Shown here in pieces: positions 28,301-38,700 of a DNA stretch of 64,000 nucleotides. Made by a program: the position numbers and the translations under genes. A model generated the notes under the pieces. That model was not told the DNA's origin, made no database searches, and saw nothing but the letters and a program-made list of their open reading frames with translations. Position 1 is the stretch's first letter. Each line of letters opens with the position of its first letter. Source of the DNA: Vanilla planifolia (Eukaryota; Streptophyta; Magnoliopsida; Asparagales; Orchidaceae); contig CM043870.1 of NCBI GenBank assembly GCA_023846275.1, forward strand, positions 16,228,385-16,292,384, written 5' to 3'.

Positions 28301-31300
28301 AAGAGTATCAAAATTATAATGATGTTTCATTCTAAGGATTAGGTTGTGTGTTAATTCAATTTGGTAAAGTTATTATTTATGCTTTCAAATAGTTAAAGTC
28401 ACATGAAAGACATTATCTAGTTGATAATTTAAAAATAATTATTATTATTTTTATTTTAAAAATTTGTAAACATTATTTATATTAAATTATATATAAAGTT
28501 TTCATTGATCATCAAAGTTTGAAATATCAGTTCATTCAAAAGAAATTGAATTTGAGACTAAAAGAGATGGCTTGAATTTATTAAAGATTACGATCTAAGT
28601 TTATTTATTATTTGGGCTTGGTGTTGATGTCTTGAGTTGAAAAGCTAGTGTTTATACAATTATGACTTAGCATGAGGAAAAATAAATAACTTTTACAATT
28701 GATAAGTTGTAATTAAAAGTGTAAAGAAATGTGAATTTACTATTCCAACTCTCTATAAGACTTGACTAGCTTTGATCTATTAAAGAAGATTGATAAATTC
28801 TACTAGTTTTTACAGAAAATCAATGATGAATAAGCATATGATTTTACCTTCAAGATGATTTGCTGCAATTTTAAGGTTTTTTGTGTATTCATACACATCA
28901 ACAATTGCAGCAACTACTATTGTTAAAAGCTAACAATTCTAAGTGTGCAATTCATTTTGTGGGAAATAAAATATATTAGGAGTTGAAACAAGATATTGGT
29001 AGCCAGAACTAAAGCATGATGTTGTAGATTGGGCTAAAAAATGTTTAATTTTTAAGTAAATGGTACATAACAAAAGCTTAGTGGTTTCTTACAATCCTTA
29101 CCCATTCCAAAATGGAAATGAGAATTTGTTGTTTTGGATTTTCTTAGAAGTAGTATCAGAATGGCTCTTTGCTAAGTTCTATATAGAAGGAAATACCAGT
29201 TCCCTCTTTGTTGGCATGAAGGCAAAGAAAGACAATTAATTTGGCTTAGATTTTATTGACAAATTCATTGGAAAAGTGAAATTGTTTATCTAAAAAATTC
29301 AGGTTATTCAAGATAGATAAAAAAATATTTTGATATGAAGCATAAAATTGTTGAATTTTAAGGGAGCATATCTTTCTTAAGGTAGGTCCCTTAAAAAGGT
29401 TAATTAGGTTTGATAAAGCTAAACAGTTGAGACCCAAATTCTTTAAGGTCAAGTTGAATATAGAGTAGTTTTACCTTCACAATTGGTTGGAGTTCATATT
29501 GTGTTTCAATTTTCATCTATAAGAAAATATGTCTAACCCATCTCACATCATTCGATATAATTCAGAAGAATAAAAATTCAATTAGAAATATCATATTAAA
29601 AATGATTACTCAAAATTCTGGATTAATGAGGCAAAGTATTAAGAAATAAAGTAATTCTTATAGTCAAAGAGTTTTAGAACAATCAAACTAAAATAGAAAT
29701 AATATATAAAGTTCAAGCTTATATGGAACACCACTATTCAGAGTTATTTTAGATTTTAGGATAAAAGTTTTAAAAATAAAGAGATTGTAATAGTCTAAAT
29801 TTTTAATTGTATAAATATTGGATGATATGATAAATACATATATTTGAGTTCATGGTACTTATATTTTGATGTATGTAAAAATATTTTGACATTATTTGAA
29901 GGCTTTTTTGAAGTAGTTAATTTTGGTCACATATAAAAGTACATGTCAATATGCAAATATCTTAGAATAATAGTTTGAGCATACTATTGAAAAGAACTCT
30001 TCGTAAAAATTTATTAGTATTAGTATGTAATTTATAGTTCTTTTTTAATCAATTGAAAGTGTTGTGAATTTTCAAATATCAATAACAATTATTAGATTTT
30101 TTATTTAAAAAGATAAAGGAGGTGGGCCTAGTTACCAGAGGAGAAGCAAGAGCATAGGAAGAAGAATAAGAAGACAGGAAAACTGAGTAGTGGAGAAAAG
30201 GATCATTGAGCTATTGGAGCAAGATCATGTTATTGTAATGATGGAAATGAACAACAAAGCTTTTGGAAAAAATTGTAATTGTAATATGAGGTGGTTTAGT
30301 AAGTTATGACTTTTAAGGTATTATTTTCTTTGTTTGAATTAAAAGTTGTGTTGCTTAGTTTGAAATTGATTTCACTTTAAAAAAGAACTAAAAATCAAAA
30401 GGAAGCATGTACAACACTCAAACCCATAACTCGTGTTCAGTATGTTGAAATTCGACATACAATATGTTGTGATTGACATACCATACACAAGAGAGTGAGC
30501 GTAAAAGCAACTGTAGCACCCTTATATTTGTGTTTTTTATATCCAATTTTGATGTTCAATATATCGTACCTAACTTACAATGTGTCGAAGTCGATGTATT
30601 GTTCTCTAAGAGAGAAAGGAAAAATAAATATGAAAATAGAGCTTTAAGCAAATTAAAAAATTATGAATATTTTATGCATAAAAATTAAGTATTTTATGAT
30701 AAATTGCTTATACTTTGCTTGTTTAAGAAATTAAATATAATGGAAAAGTGGTGAAGGAATCATCATAGAGAAGTTAGATGGTTAAATTAAAGTAATTATG
30801 ATATAAATAGATTATTATTATATATTTTTGAAGTACATTAATATAAGTGTGACTGCATCACATTAGATGATCATATGTATATATGTTAATCTTACATGGC
30901 ATATTATTAAACATCATATGATTGTCTGCAAATAAAGAAAAAACTATTTATTTGTATATTGTATCTTAATTACTATAAGTATCAAAATATGAAATAAAAA
31001 AGTTCAAATGAATAAAAAGAAAAAAAGAATGGATTAGGTTATAATATATTAGTGATCTATCTTATGTATGATATGAGATGATTAGTAAATGATATTTTCT
31101 TGGCCTCAAACCTTATTCTCAGCCTAGGGTTGCGTAATATAATGAGATGAAACCAATCTCACTAACACTTGGTTCAGAGCCTTTGATGGGGAAGATTAGC
31201 TTGAAACGTCATTCTTAGTCATCACTAGTATTTTGTATATGATCTTGATGAGTTGAGCTCTATTATTGCTAATATCTTGTGTGGGATAATAATATGAGTA

Positions 31301-34300
31301 AATGATATAATTATGGTTGTTGATTAGTTATGATATACTTATGCATTGAGGTCTAGATATTTAATGATGTCAATAGATGTGCAATGAAATGAGCTCTCAT
31401 GGTGTGGGTATAATGATCATTTGAAAAAATTAGAACTTAATACTATGAAAAATACAAAAAGATAAGAAATATGAGGAATAATAAAAATAAAATATGATAA
31501 AAAAGAGAAATATTAGAAGATAAAAGATATAAAGAACATAAAATGAGCATGACATACAAATGCATATTAGTGATATGTTTTATAAGTATTTCTTAAATAT
31601 TATACATATTTGTTTAGTGCTCATTTGCTATTTATGTGTTATTTATTATTATATGTTATTCTTTTTTATTACTTATAACTATAACTTTATCTACAAAGTT
31701 TATTATATTTATTATCTACTTGTATTATAAATCAAGATGTAGATATACATAAAATTAAGAAAGCTTAATAGCATGTGTCATATGCCAATGAGAGTAAGTT
31801 GGGTTAAGTTTTGGGATAAGTGTTGTATGAGTTGTTTTATGATTTGTATCTTATATGTATTTAGATATATATGTGGATATTTGTATATTTTTTATAGTTA
31901 TGGACAATACTTGAGGCTTATATGATTGTTACTATTGTTTGTATTTTTTATTCTACTAATTTAAATGTGTTTTTATCATCAGTTTTGGCTAATTGTTGGT
32001 TTAATAACCTTCAAATTTTTAGGTGCTCTAATATAACCTAAACTTTTTCTCTTTTTGTATGTGCTATCAATATCAATAAGGAGAACGGCTGGATGGGACA
32101 TAACATTGTTATTCTCTCTCCTACCCAACTATTCTTTCCTTTTCTCTCTTTCTTATCCTCTCTATTATTGTCTCTTACTCTGTTCACATCCTTCTTTTTC
32201 TATCATTCATGTCTCTAGATTAGTAGTAGTATCATAATGGTAGACGTGATGGAGAAAAGGTTTACAAGAGGCTAGTCTCCTCCTTTTGCTCCCATGAGAA
32301 AGGCTTGACATGCAATACTTATTGATTGTTTTTTTGAGAGTCCCTCTTATCACTTGACAACTATTGATGATGCACTCTTTTAGGTTCAATAAGCCACAAC
32401 TTCACATTGTGCTTCAATTATGGACTCTATCACAAATAAGGAGTAAATTAAGTCATAAGTCTTCTTCTATTTAGCAATAATCTTTCTTAGTTTTTTTAGT
32501 TTTGTGGCTATCTTGAGCCCGAAACATAATTCTACATCTAAACCCTAAAAGATGTAGGAGGGATATTGGCCAAGAGAAATTAGCTCCCTCTTAGGATTTT
32601 CCTTTCAAACTCTATCTTAAAGAAGAATTTCATTAAGAGAATGTTTTTGATTTTTTTTATTCTAGAATAAGAAGCATGTGATTTATGATTATAGGCAACA
32701 CTCTAGGCCTTTTTGTAAAAAAACTTTACATGGTTATAAAGAAAGATAAACATGGAGACATAGCATAGTCATAATCATCCAAATCTTTAAACCTCAATCT
32801 AATGGTGGGAAGTTACATAACTTTTATGAACTACATCTAATATCTAAGTATCCATAAAACAAGGTAAACTTGAATCAAATCTATCTTAAAAAATTGTTAA
32901 ATAATTCTAATTTGGAAAAGATCTAAATTGCCTTACCCTTTTCAAGATCTAAATTTCTACAATGTCCTTTGTTTTGGCTATAGATTAAACTACCCACTTG
33001 CAATATCATATGTATGATCATTCTTGGGCTAAAATTGTTATTTTAGGCTTTGATAGATTGGGCATTCTATCACTAAGATTGTCTATTAGATCTGGCTTTA
33101 TTCCCAAGGACACAAAGTTGTGTTTTGGGCACAACTTTTTTATTCTATTATTGGAATCTATTGATTCTTGATACATTGGAAAGTTAAAAAGAAGTTCTAA
33201 AGTTTTTTACTTCAAGATATCTTGTGTTGTTTCCTTTACCTATCTTGAGAATAAATCTATTTTTGTATTTAGTATTAGGAAGGCGATAATCTCTTTGTAT
33301 TTAAAATTTCAAAATTAGATAAGTTAAGAGAGCTCATGAGGATTAATGGTCACAAAAAACCAAAAGGATTTCTCTATTTCAATAAATTTTTTAGAATTCA
33401 ATTACTATCATGTTTGGTTATTATTTTATTATTTTGGATTAATGGCCAATGATAACAAAAAAACATGTAATACAAATAAAATCATGCACAACTATTCTCT
33501 GAAGAAATTTTCTTGGAGATTCTAAATTTAGAAACATCTTGATGACTCAAAAGATTTCAACAATATTTCTGTTAGGTACACATTTTGGTGTCTTTTTTGA
33601 TGCTCCAACTTATGCTTCCTTGTCTTGTAAGCATCTCGTGATAAAAGGGAGCAATACTACAAAGGCAGTCACAGGGATGAAATTTGTGAGTAGTTGTGAT
33701 GACATTTTGGTTCATGGAAAATTTGTAGCCTTTTGATTGCTTGATAACTTTATCATTGTGATTTCCATTCAACATTAAAAAAGTTAAGTCCAAAAGAAAT
33801 TTTTAAAATCTTGAATGATCCGTTGGTAAAATTATTATTTGACCTTTCCTTTTTGAACTTACAAATGGTTTGATCTTCAAATAATCATTTGTTGCACCTT
33901 CGGTTTAAAAGGTGGTGCATCTTACCATGGAGTATGATGCAAGATGTTGGCCAATTTCAATATCATTTATTTGAAATGCATTAGTAACACTAACAATTGG
34001 TAATGATAGTTTGATTTATGCTTATGATTGTCATTTAACTATTGTTTAGTCATTTATGTGTCAAAATGCATGTTATATGTCCATATCCCTTATTAATATT
34101 GATAATAATAGTGTGCTTTTATGCTATTGATATCCCAAAGAGTTATGTCTCAGTAGTCTATCATTCAAGTGACAAATATATCATCACTCTAAAGTGTATA
34201 ACTAACCATCTTATGCATCCATCAACTATCTATGAATTGATAAATACCCCTTTTTTTGAAATGGAGAAATACTTCCTTTTTAGCATATGTATCAGCACAT

Positions 34301-37300
34301 TAACGAAGTTATAATTGAATAGCCAATTTTTATGATCTTTGTTATCTTGTTGGATCCATGACTGAATTTACAAAAGAACAATGCTCCTAAAATATATTTT
34401 GCATTATTCAATTAAAAATGCTTGCTTAATTCTTTGGGAACAAATAAGCATTAACTATAATAATGCATTTTGTTATAAATTGTGGGTAAATATAAGGCAA
34501 TCCGATGAATATGTACAAATATCAATGGTATGCATCATTTTCTATTGGCTAAGAAACATTTATAGAATGGAAGTAGCTGTCTTGCATATTCTTCCAACAA
34601 AGTTAACATTGACATCTTACCACATTGAAGAACATTCAAAATCATTTGTCCTCTCTCTCTCTCTCTCTCATCCATCTTATCCATCCAGCTATCTAACTCG
34701 CATACATATTTTACTTTGTTTATATTTTGGAAATGCTATCCTAAGATTGATTGCAGCTTTTCGTGTACTGGGAAGCTATGCATGACCATTTAGTATTTTA
34801 TGCAAGGTCAAGATATTTGTTTTTCAGCCCAGAGAGACGGATGTTTTTTCAGCTTAATGCTCTTTAGCATTTAATTTTTTCAAGCATCTGGCAGCTACTT
34901 TTATAGTCAAAGCCCTTTTCTAAAACAGTATTTAATGATAATGATAGGTGGTCATGAGCAAGGTGAGTGGTTTTGCAGCAATGAAAGTATTCTCTCAATA
35001 AATAAAAAATCAGGAGAAGCTCATGCATTTGCTGATGGTCGAACGCAAGGTAAACAATTGTCTGCTTTACATTAGGATTCCTTAGTTGTTGATTTCTCTA
35101 AGTAACACAACATTTTCTTATGAAGTCTCCATTCTTAATTGAACTTTTTTTTTTTCAATAGTCTTCTTCCAGGGTTCCCACTTTAAGTTGCAGACTATGG
35201 TTACTGTGATGAAGCTGAATCAGATTTTTGTTGATTCTCCCTCAGACACCTTGACTAATACTCAAATTCCAGCAAAAGGTTACTTGTTTCCCGTCAGAGT
35301 TAGGTTCGTTTCTTGTTGGATTCTCTTGGAACTTGAGATCTGATGATTTTCAGGGTTTTTCACTGAGCTACCATTTTCCAGGAATGAGAATGCAGTGCAT
35401 GTTTGGACAAACTGATTGGATGAAATGGGTAGTGCTTACAAAAAAATTGAACCATATAAGATTAAATGATTTTTAGGCTTTTCCTTGGATCCAATTTTTT
35501 GTAGGCATGACAATCCGTTCTGCAATTTGAATAAATGAATTTCTTAATATTTATGAAAGAATGCTTTCACATTTCTTTTCTGATTGATATCTGGATTAAT
35601 GGCTTTAGTCATCAAGGGTTATTAGTTCCAAACTATCAACATTGATCTTCATAGGCTTATCATGCTTCGATAAATTAATGCAACCTTGGAGTTATTGATT
35701 ATGGTACTATATTACATATTTCAAAATTGTGTGATTCATTTTGAGCTCATCGAGTTCTATAAAAAGGCACTTGCTAGTCATATGTCAATTTCTTTCACTT
35801 GGTGTAGCCTTCCAATTTGCCACAAGTTGGTGCTGCGGCAAAGTTTACTACCAGATTTTCTCTAATGATGCCTAGCAAGTTGGTTCTATCGTTTGCATTA
35901 TAGCTTGATTATCACATGGAAATTGTAATGGAGCTCGCTGACAAGTTTAGTGGATTTAGAAGGCATATGATTCTCTTCAGCATATAGCTGTTCATTGGAG
36001 ATTTTTGTGGGTGTTAGGCTAAACTTATTTGTTTCCACTGTTTTATAAAGGATTAGGGACTTATGGTTGGTAGGTTTTGTTGTGGGCAGCTGGTCAATGG
36101 TACTTGTTGAGAAGTTTGGGATAAGACAATAGCGTGTTTGGAGTAATCTGGAGTTGCCATGATGTGTTCTTAATGCATTATGCTTTGCTATTTAATGTTT
36201 ATTTGATGAATGGGAGGTTGAGGTTTGTTGAGCCTGACACACCATTATAGCAATGGTGAAACTTGACTGTAGTTGACAAAAATTATGTAATAGATATAAG
36301 TTTTGTAGTGAGGTCCCAAAAGTGCTATTAGTGGGAAAGGAGTGGCATATTTTATAATACTATTACTGGGTAGAGAAAAAATAGAAGTTTGTTGGATTAA
36401 GAATTATTTTTATTGATTTAGAGGATAAATTGAAACTTTATTTCTTTGTACTAATTATACATTGACATAAATTAGCAAAAATGTAACAATATTTTGTTCA
36501 CCATCTGATTTCTTTGTTGTCCGTGTGGATTTATTTATTTCATCCACCTAATATAAACAGATTAGTTGACCTTGAAATAAATGGTAACTTGCAAATAATA
36601 AGAATGTCTTGTTTGCCTAATTGGTCAAATAGGCTTCTCGGGTTTCTAAAATAGTTGGTTCATAAATTTCATAAATACTCAAACTAGATTCCTAATCCTT
36701 TTTTTTTTTTTTTTTCTGAACTATCCCAAAAAAGGAGTCATTATAATTGCACAAATAGATCCCTTAAGAAAGGATAGTTCAGGGAAAAAAATTAGGTTGA
36801 CAATTTTACATTTTATTTATGAAACTTGGGCTTATATTCGTGAAACATTAGAAACCTACTTACACCATTATGCAAATACGAGAGGCTTTTCTGAAACTTA
36901 CCCTAAGATAAAATATAAACCTGGACTATTAGAATTGTTATGGTTATGACCCTAACCATTAGTGTACCTTTTTTTTTTCTGTTGATTGTATAACATGATT
37001 AACTCATTTTTCTTTTTTGACCTCAAAGTGTTCCAAGTGGTTACAAATTCGACAACTCTGAAGATGAAAATGAAGTTCCATTTAATTGCAGGGTTGACCC
37101 ACCTTTCTTTGGGTATGTTGCTTCAAGTATCAAGCCATAAATAGGGTTCGTAGTTTTTATAGTTTGCTATAATACCTTGTTTGTCAGGTATGCAAAGCCG
37201 TGGAGACATGGAGTTGGTGATTCGTATTGCCTATTCTTCCCTTATTCACCAAAGCACTTGCATGCTGTTTTTTCCAAAATGAAAGTGATCCGATCAGATG

Positions 37301-38700
37301 AGATCAACAACAGTGAAGGCTACTTATATGTTTCCGTCATTGCCTCACTTAAAGAAATTCCACATGTTTCAGGATTTGCACATGCTCTTTTCGTCGGAGG
37401 GTTTTCAGTTGAAGTAGAAAAGGTAGTAAAGCTCTTCATGCACAGGTATTTTTATGCAAAAATTTCCTTGACAAAGTTACTGGTTTTGTCTGATGCAGAT
37501 AAATTTGACTCGTACATACAATCAAAGTAGAATAACTGTAACTGGGAATACAGGTAGATCTCATGCAAAAAATATTGTAGAGTTGTTTCAGTTTTTGTAT
37601 TAGTAAAATGTGCTGATTGCTACTCTAATAACTTAGATTTGGAGGTATATTGGAACTCAAAAGACTCTTTACTTGTCAGTTTAATTAAAAAAGAGGGTGG
37701 CGGCATTGGGGGCATTGTGGAATATGAAGTGAGATGTTTAGTTTTCTTTACTTCTTTTTATTTGTTTGACAAGATGTTAGGTTTAACGTTTTCTTATGGA
37801 TATATTTTGTCTTCAGGTTAAAGCACTTAAGGGTGAGAGTTTTAGAGATAAGGTCGTCTTTGTCCTCCCAGTCACTGGTATTTTTCCCATGCACAACATA
37901 CCTTACTTTGATGTCAAACGGAATACATTTGTTATGCAATTAAGGAAAGAATTCAATAAAGTTTATCGCACTGCATTTAATTTCAATGGTTGGAATCTTT
38001 ATGCTTTTTCTACATAATTTGCAAGTACTGCCAGCTACAGAAAAAGGCCATGCTCTGCTACTAGTGAAAAATGTTAGATATTACTCGTCATGTAGTGATT
38101 CTTATGAAAAATAGAACACAAGCATTTATTATATAGAAAAATTTAGATAGCATCAGTATCTAAATAACACTTAGATAGCGTTTAACTAAACAAAAAAACT
38201 ATCTAATGAGGTTAGATAACATTTAACATAAAGATCACATTAATATTAAATAATGTTAGACCATGTGATTATTTGATTTAATGATATTATCATATAATAT
38301 AATATTACAAAAGGCCAATACCATCAATGACTTTCTATCATGCACTGCAGGTCAAAAGGCCGAAATAGAAGTAAGCTATGAGAACGGAACAAATGCTTCT
38401 CCCGCCGGAATTAGCATTACATGGAGTGCAATCGCCATCTGTGCTATTATTCTAATATTGACGGTTTTTATATTTTTTAAGCTGTTAGAAATACCAAGCA
38501 GAACTGCAGCATTGACTTCCTCAACATCGTCATCCACAATTGGACCCTCTTCGCCTCAACCAGCTTCAGCTCCTTCGAACCTGCAATTCTCACCAAGGAC
38601 ACCTCCGCCCTTCCTCGATTATGTTAGGAGGACGATTGATGAGACTCCATATTACGTGAGGAATGCCAGGAGAAGGTTTGATCCCCAGCACACTTACTAA
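2813..38700 (+). CDS. GP210: Nuclear pore membrane glycoprotein GP210 (NUP210), C-terminal half, 21 exons
   Basis: This is a type I membrane nucleoporin that anchors the pore complex, with a large perinuclear-lumen domain, one transmembrane helix and a short pore-side tail. Exons: 2813-2872, 2937-3005, 4328-4462, 4565-4684, 6614-6733, 6898-7053, 7152-7214, 7292-7392, 18609-19005, 21526-21628, 21721-21842, 21959-22030, 22185-22266, 34948-35049, 35162-35303, 37029-37112, 37188-37422, 37499-37553, 37637-37728, 37817-37877, 38351-38700. They total 2721 nt (906 residues plus TAA) with all phases matching. Plant GP210 is about 1900 residues, so roughly half is visible and the start lies upstream of the window. 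Two Ig-like BIG2 folds (about residues 115-190 and 510-580), a transmembrane helix (811-833) and the plant-type tail VRRTIDETPYY support the call. No frameshift or internal stop was seen. Confidence 0.95.
3283..3402 (+). repeat. 62-bp tandem duplication in a GP210 intron
   Basis: A unit starting TAATGTGCTTTTGTATTTTC at 3283 recurs at 3345 with only a few changes. The first copy ends in TTTGCAG, a potential cryptic acceptor. The near-identity of the copies indicates a recent local duplication inside the 1.3-kb intron 3006-4327. Confidence 0.85.
5985..6009 (+). other. G-quadruplex-forming G-rich tract
   Basis: Four runs of three or more G are separated by loops of 1, 1 and 7 nt (GGGTGGGTGGG, then TGTGTGT, then seven G) on the transcribed sense strand of the 1.9-kb intron 4685-6613. 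This fits the classical G3+N1-7 rule in an otherwise AT-rich setting. Confidence 0.6.
7054..7151 (+). other. Putative GC-AG intron of GP210
   Basis: The upstream exon reads to PIYPSISQ and the downstream exon starts GSLFSFYELC. The only donor that joins them in frame is CAG followed by GCCAGT, which has GC in place of GT and otherwise resembles the donor consensus. The acceptor is TTTTAACAG. Reading on past the donor gives a TGA within 15 nt, so the sequence must be spliced out. No in-frame GT donor lies close by. Confidence 0.7.
7393..10839. other. Proximal part of the 11.2-kb GP210 intron, unassigned
   Basis: The intron opens with donor GTAGTT after a split Arg codon. About 7400-8000 looks like ordinary unique intron. 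From about 8000 the sequence becomes a stop-ridden, more even-composition stretch leading into the Ty3 remnant at 10840. It may hold that element's LTR, gag and protease, but no motif was clear enough to call. The short open frames at 9212-9448 and 10131-10316 match nothing I recognise. Confidence 0.4.
10840..12230 (+). mobile_element. Tat-lineage Ty3 retrotransposon remnant (RT, RNase H, second RNase H, integrase zinc domain)
   Basis: Read across several frames, the plus strand gives the pol order of a Tat/Ogre-type element. The RT end shows ADD followed by DHLEDF and then RLNCTF (10890-11010). The RT-RNase H junction shows FEWTKDGEQAFEKLKKYF (about 11195-11250), then an RNase H stretch with 'FALVTRLASS' (about 11420-11450). 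A second, archaeal-type RNase H-like block shows 'VEY.AFIN', 'IISQV' and 'VVDALVKLGN' (about 11625-11790). An integrase zinc-finger relic includes 'ARSLVSKVL'-like residues (about 12070-12100). Stops and frameshifts are frequent, so the element is dead. The second RNase H is what separates Tat-lineage elements from chromoviruses. LTRs were not located. Confidence 0.65.
12231..17949. other. Middle of the 11.2-kb GP210 intron, unassigned
   Basis: There is no recognisable coding motif. Positions 12231-15450 may include the rest of the Tat-like element. Positions 15480-16080 are extremely AT-rich with many T and A runs. Positions 16100-17900 have more balanced composition but only short open frames. 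Confidence 0.4.
17950..18300 (-). mobile_element. LINE reverse-transcriptase fragment
   Basis: On the minus strand, 18054-18245 contains 'PICNIIYKVSAKIITKRVKT', which resembles the LINE RT motif 'RPISLCNVIYKIISKVIANRLK'. In a neighbouring frame it continues as 'MAFTKG', matching the following 'Q.GF..GR' motif. The order and spacing agree with L1-type plant RT. Only a few hundred bases survive, with frameshifts, just upstream of the GP210 exon at 18609. Confidence 0.5.
18609..19005 (+). CDS. GP210: GP210 exon B (397 bp, residues 275-407)
   Basis: The largest visible exon completes the split Arg codon and runs SSGTAEVSISFSCDF to CIRVSE. It contains the strongly conserved luminal block 'PPLALGMPVTWVLPPSYMTS', then 'GPLDVHYRRKGIIYSVL'. 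The acceptor is CAAACAG and the donor GAG|GTTAGT. It stands alone between introns of 11.2 and 2.5 kb. Confidence 0.95.
19006..21525. other. 2.5-kb GP210 intron
   Basis: The donor is GTTAGT at 19006 and the acceptor GCTCAG at 21525. It holds a short TA dinucleotide run at about 20222-20235. Two overlapping minus-strand open frames at 20384-20925 are rich in Ile, Phe, Cys and His, resemble no family and look like chance. No transposon protein motif was seen. Confidence 0.6.
21526..22266 (+). CDS. GP210: GP210 exon cluster C (4 exons, residues 408-534)
   Basis: Exons 21526-21628, 21721-21842, 21959-22030 and 22185-22266 encode VAQVRVSVAKSSFHSAYLGV, then 'LELVIDYFDELGYSFAEANG', 'GRALARILINHNPEKADFI' and 'ISVGAQLYPQNPVLNLGQ'. 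Introns are 92, 116 and 154 bp with standard GT-AG ends. The last exon starts a second BIG2 fold that is completed 12.7 kb downstream. Confidence 0.93.
22267..23898. other. Proximal part of the 12.7-kb GP210 intron
   Basis: The intron opens with the donor GTAAGT at 22267. The stretch looks like unique intron up to the LTR element at 23899. A short T-rich run follows the donor. No open frame or repeat family was recognised. Confidence 0.5.
24287..24308 (+). repeat. Homopolymer run of 22 G
   Basis: An uninterrupted G tract lies inside the 5' LTR. The corresponding place in the 3' LTR (about 30160-30180) has mixed purines and no such run, so it arose after insertion or is a sequencing/assembly artefact. 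Confidence 0.95.
26064..26195 (+). repeat. 66-bp tandem duplication near the end of the 5' LTR
   Basis: Two adjacent 66-bp copies (26064-26129 and 26130-26195), starting TTTATTGCCATA and ending TTATCAC, are nearly identical. The 3' LTR has a single diverged copy, so this is a later local duplication. A short minus-strand open frame with a repeated peptide here is a by-product. Confidence 0.95.
26320..26333 (+). other. Primer-binding site of the intronic chromovirus
   Basis: TGGTATAAGCATG follows the LTR end directly and resembles the usual plant Ty3 initiator-Met tRNA site TGGTATCAGAGCATG, less two bases. Its position fixes the element as plus-strand. Confidence 0.7.
29786..32105 (+). repeat. 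3' LTR of the intronic chromovirus
   Basis: It starts TGTAATAGTC right after an A-rich purine tract (AAAAATAAAGAGA) that fits a polypurine tract, and ends ATAACA. Its length, about 2.3 kb, is close to its mate's 2.4 kb. Extensive base changes and indels relative to the 5' LTR indicate an old insertion. Confidence 0.8.
32106..34947. other. Distal part of the 12.7-kb GP210 intron
   Basis: It follows the chromovirus and ends at the acceptor TGATAG. It contains a (CT)9 microsatellite at about 34650-34669. Small open frames at 33539-33736, 34042-34314 and 34381-34785 match no known family. The 134-codon frame at 34381 is interrupted in character by the CT run and looks like chance. Confidence 0.5.
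34650..34669 (+). repeat. (CT)n microsatellite
   Basis: About nine to ten uninterrupted CT units lie in the distal part of the 12.7-kb intron, roughly 280 bp before the next GP210 exon. Confidence 0.9.
34948..35303 (+). CDS. GP210: GP210 exon cluster D (2 exons, residues 534-615)
   Basis: Exons 34948-35049 and 35162-35303 are joined across a 112-bp intron. The first continues the second BIG2 fold: GGHEQGEWFCSNESILSI, then SGEAHAFADGRTQ. The next gives VFFQGSHFKLQTMVTVMKLN and 'AKGYLFPVRV'. 'W.CSN.SILSI...SGEA.A...G.T' is the usual BIG2 signature. Phases 1 and 2 match the neighbours. Confidence 0.93.
35304..37028. other. 1.7-kb GP210 intron
   Basis: The donor is GTTCGT at 35304 and the acceptor CTCAAAG at 37028. 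It holds a 17-T run at about 36699-36715 and a second T run at about 36969. No coding motif or known repeat was recognised. Confidence 0.6.
37029..38700 (+). CDS. GP210: GP210 exon cluster E (6 exons, residues 615-906 and stop)
   Basis: Six exons are split by introns of 75, 76, 83, 88 and 473 bp. They encode SVPSGYKFDNSEDENEVPFN, 'GVGDSYCLFFPYSP', a long luminal stretch ending 'VGGFSVEVEK', 'INLTRTYNQSRITVTGN', 'LEVYWNSKDSLLVSL' and 'RDKVVFVLPVTG'. The last exon has two luminal N-glycosylation sequons (NGT, NAS, residues 802-807), the transmembrane helix and the pore-side tail. The tail has a Ser/Pro-rich linker, then SPRTPPPFLDYVRRTIDE and a basic end RRRFDPQHTY. The stop TAA is at 38698-38700. 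Confidence 0.95.
38410..38478 (+). other. GP210: Transmembrane helix of GP210
   Basis: About 23 hydrophobic residues (ISITWSAIAICAIILILTV onwards) are followed at once by a Lys. A single C-terminal helix followed by a tail of about 73 residues is the standard GP210 topology: lumen before, pore side after. Confidence 0.9.

Larger units (their letters stand above)
23899..32105 (+). mobile_element. Ty3 chromovirus-type LTR retrotransposon, decayed, inserted in a GP210 intron
   Basis: An 8.2-kb element lies in the same orientation as GP210. It has two diverged direct LTRs (23899-26319 and 29786-32105), a Met-tRNA-type primer-binding site at 26320, and flanking 5-mers TTCTT/TTGTT that fit a mutated target-site duplication. 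In the 3.5-kb interior the plus strand gives, in several frames: gag (about 27510-27690, 'FTEYFEKWYVPLF'), RT (about 27770-28120, 'APTTFINLMNRIF', 'KYKFWLS'), RNase H (about 28320-28640, 'DHQSLKYQF'), integrase zinc region (about 28820-29110), integrase C-terminus (about 29390-29560, 'NPSHII') and a chromodomain-like end (about 29639-29750). Protease, most of RT and the integrase catalytic core are missing. All frames are broken. Confidence 0.85.

Noticed and set aside
34381-34785. 134-codon plus-strand open frame, the second longest in the window
   Set aside because: It contains a CT microsatellite, has no recognised domain and lies inside an intron. Probably chance.
37796-38017. Open frame that extends past the GP210 exon 37817-37877
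   Set aside because: Only 37817-37877 is exon. A donor at 37878 and the next exon at 38351 restore the conserved order, so the rest is intron read-through.
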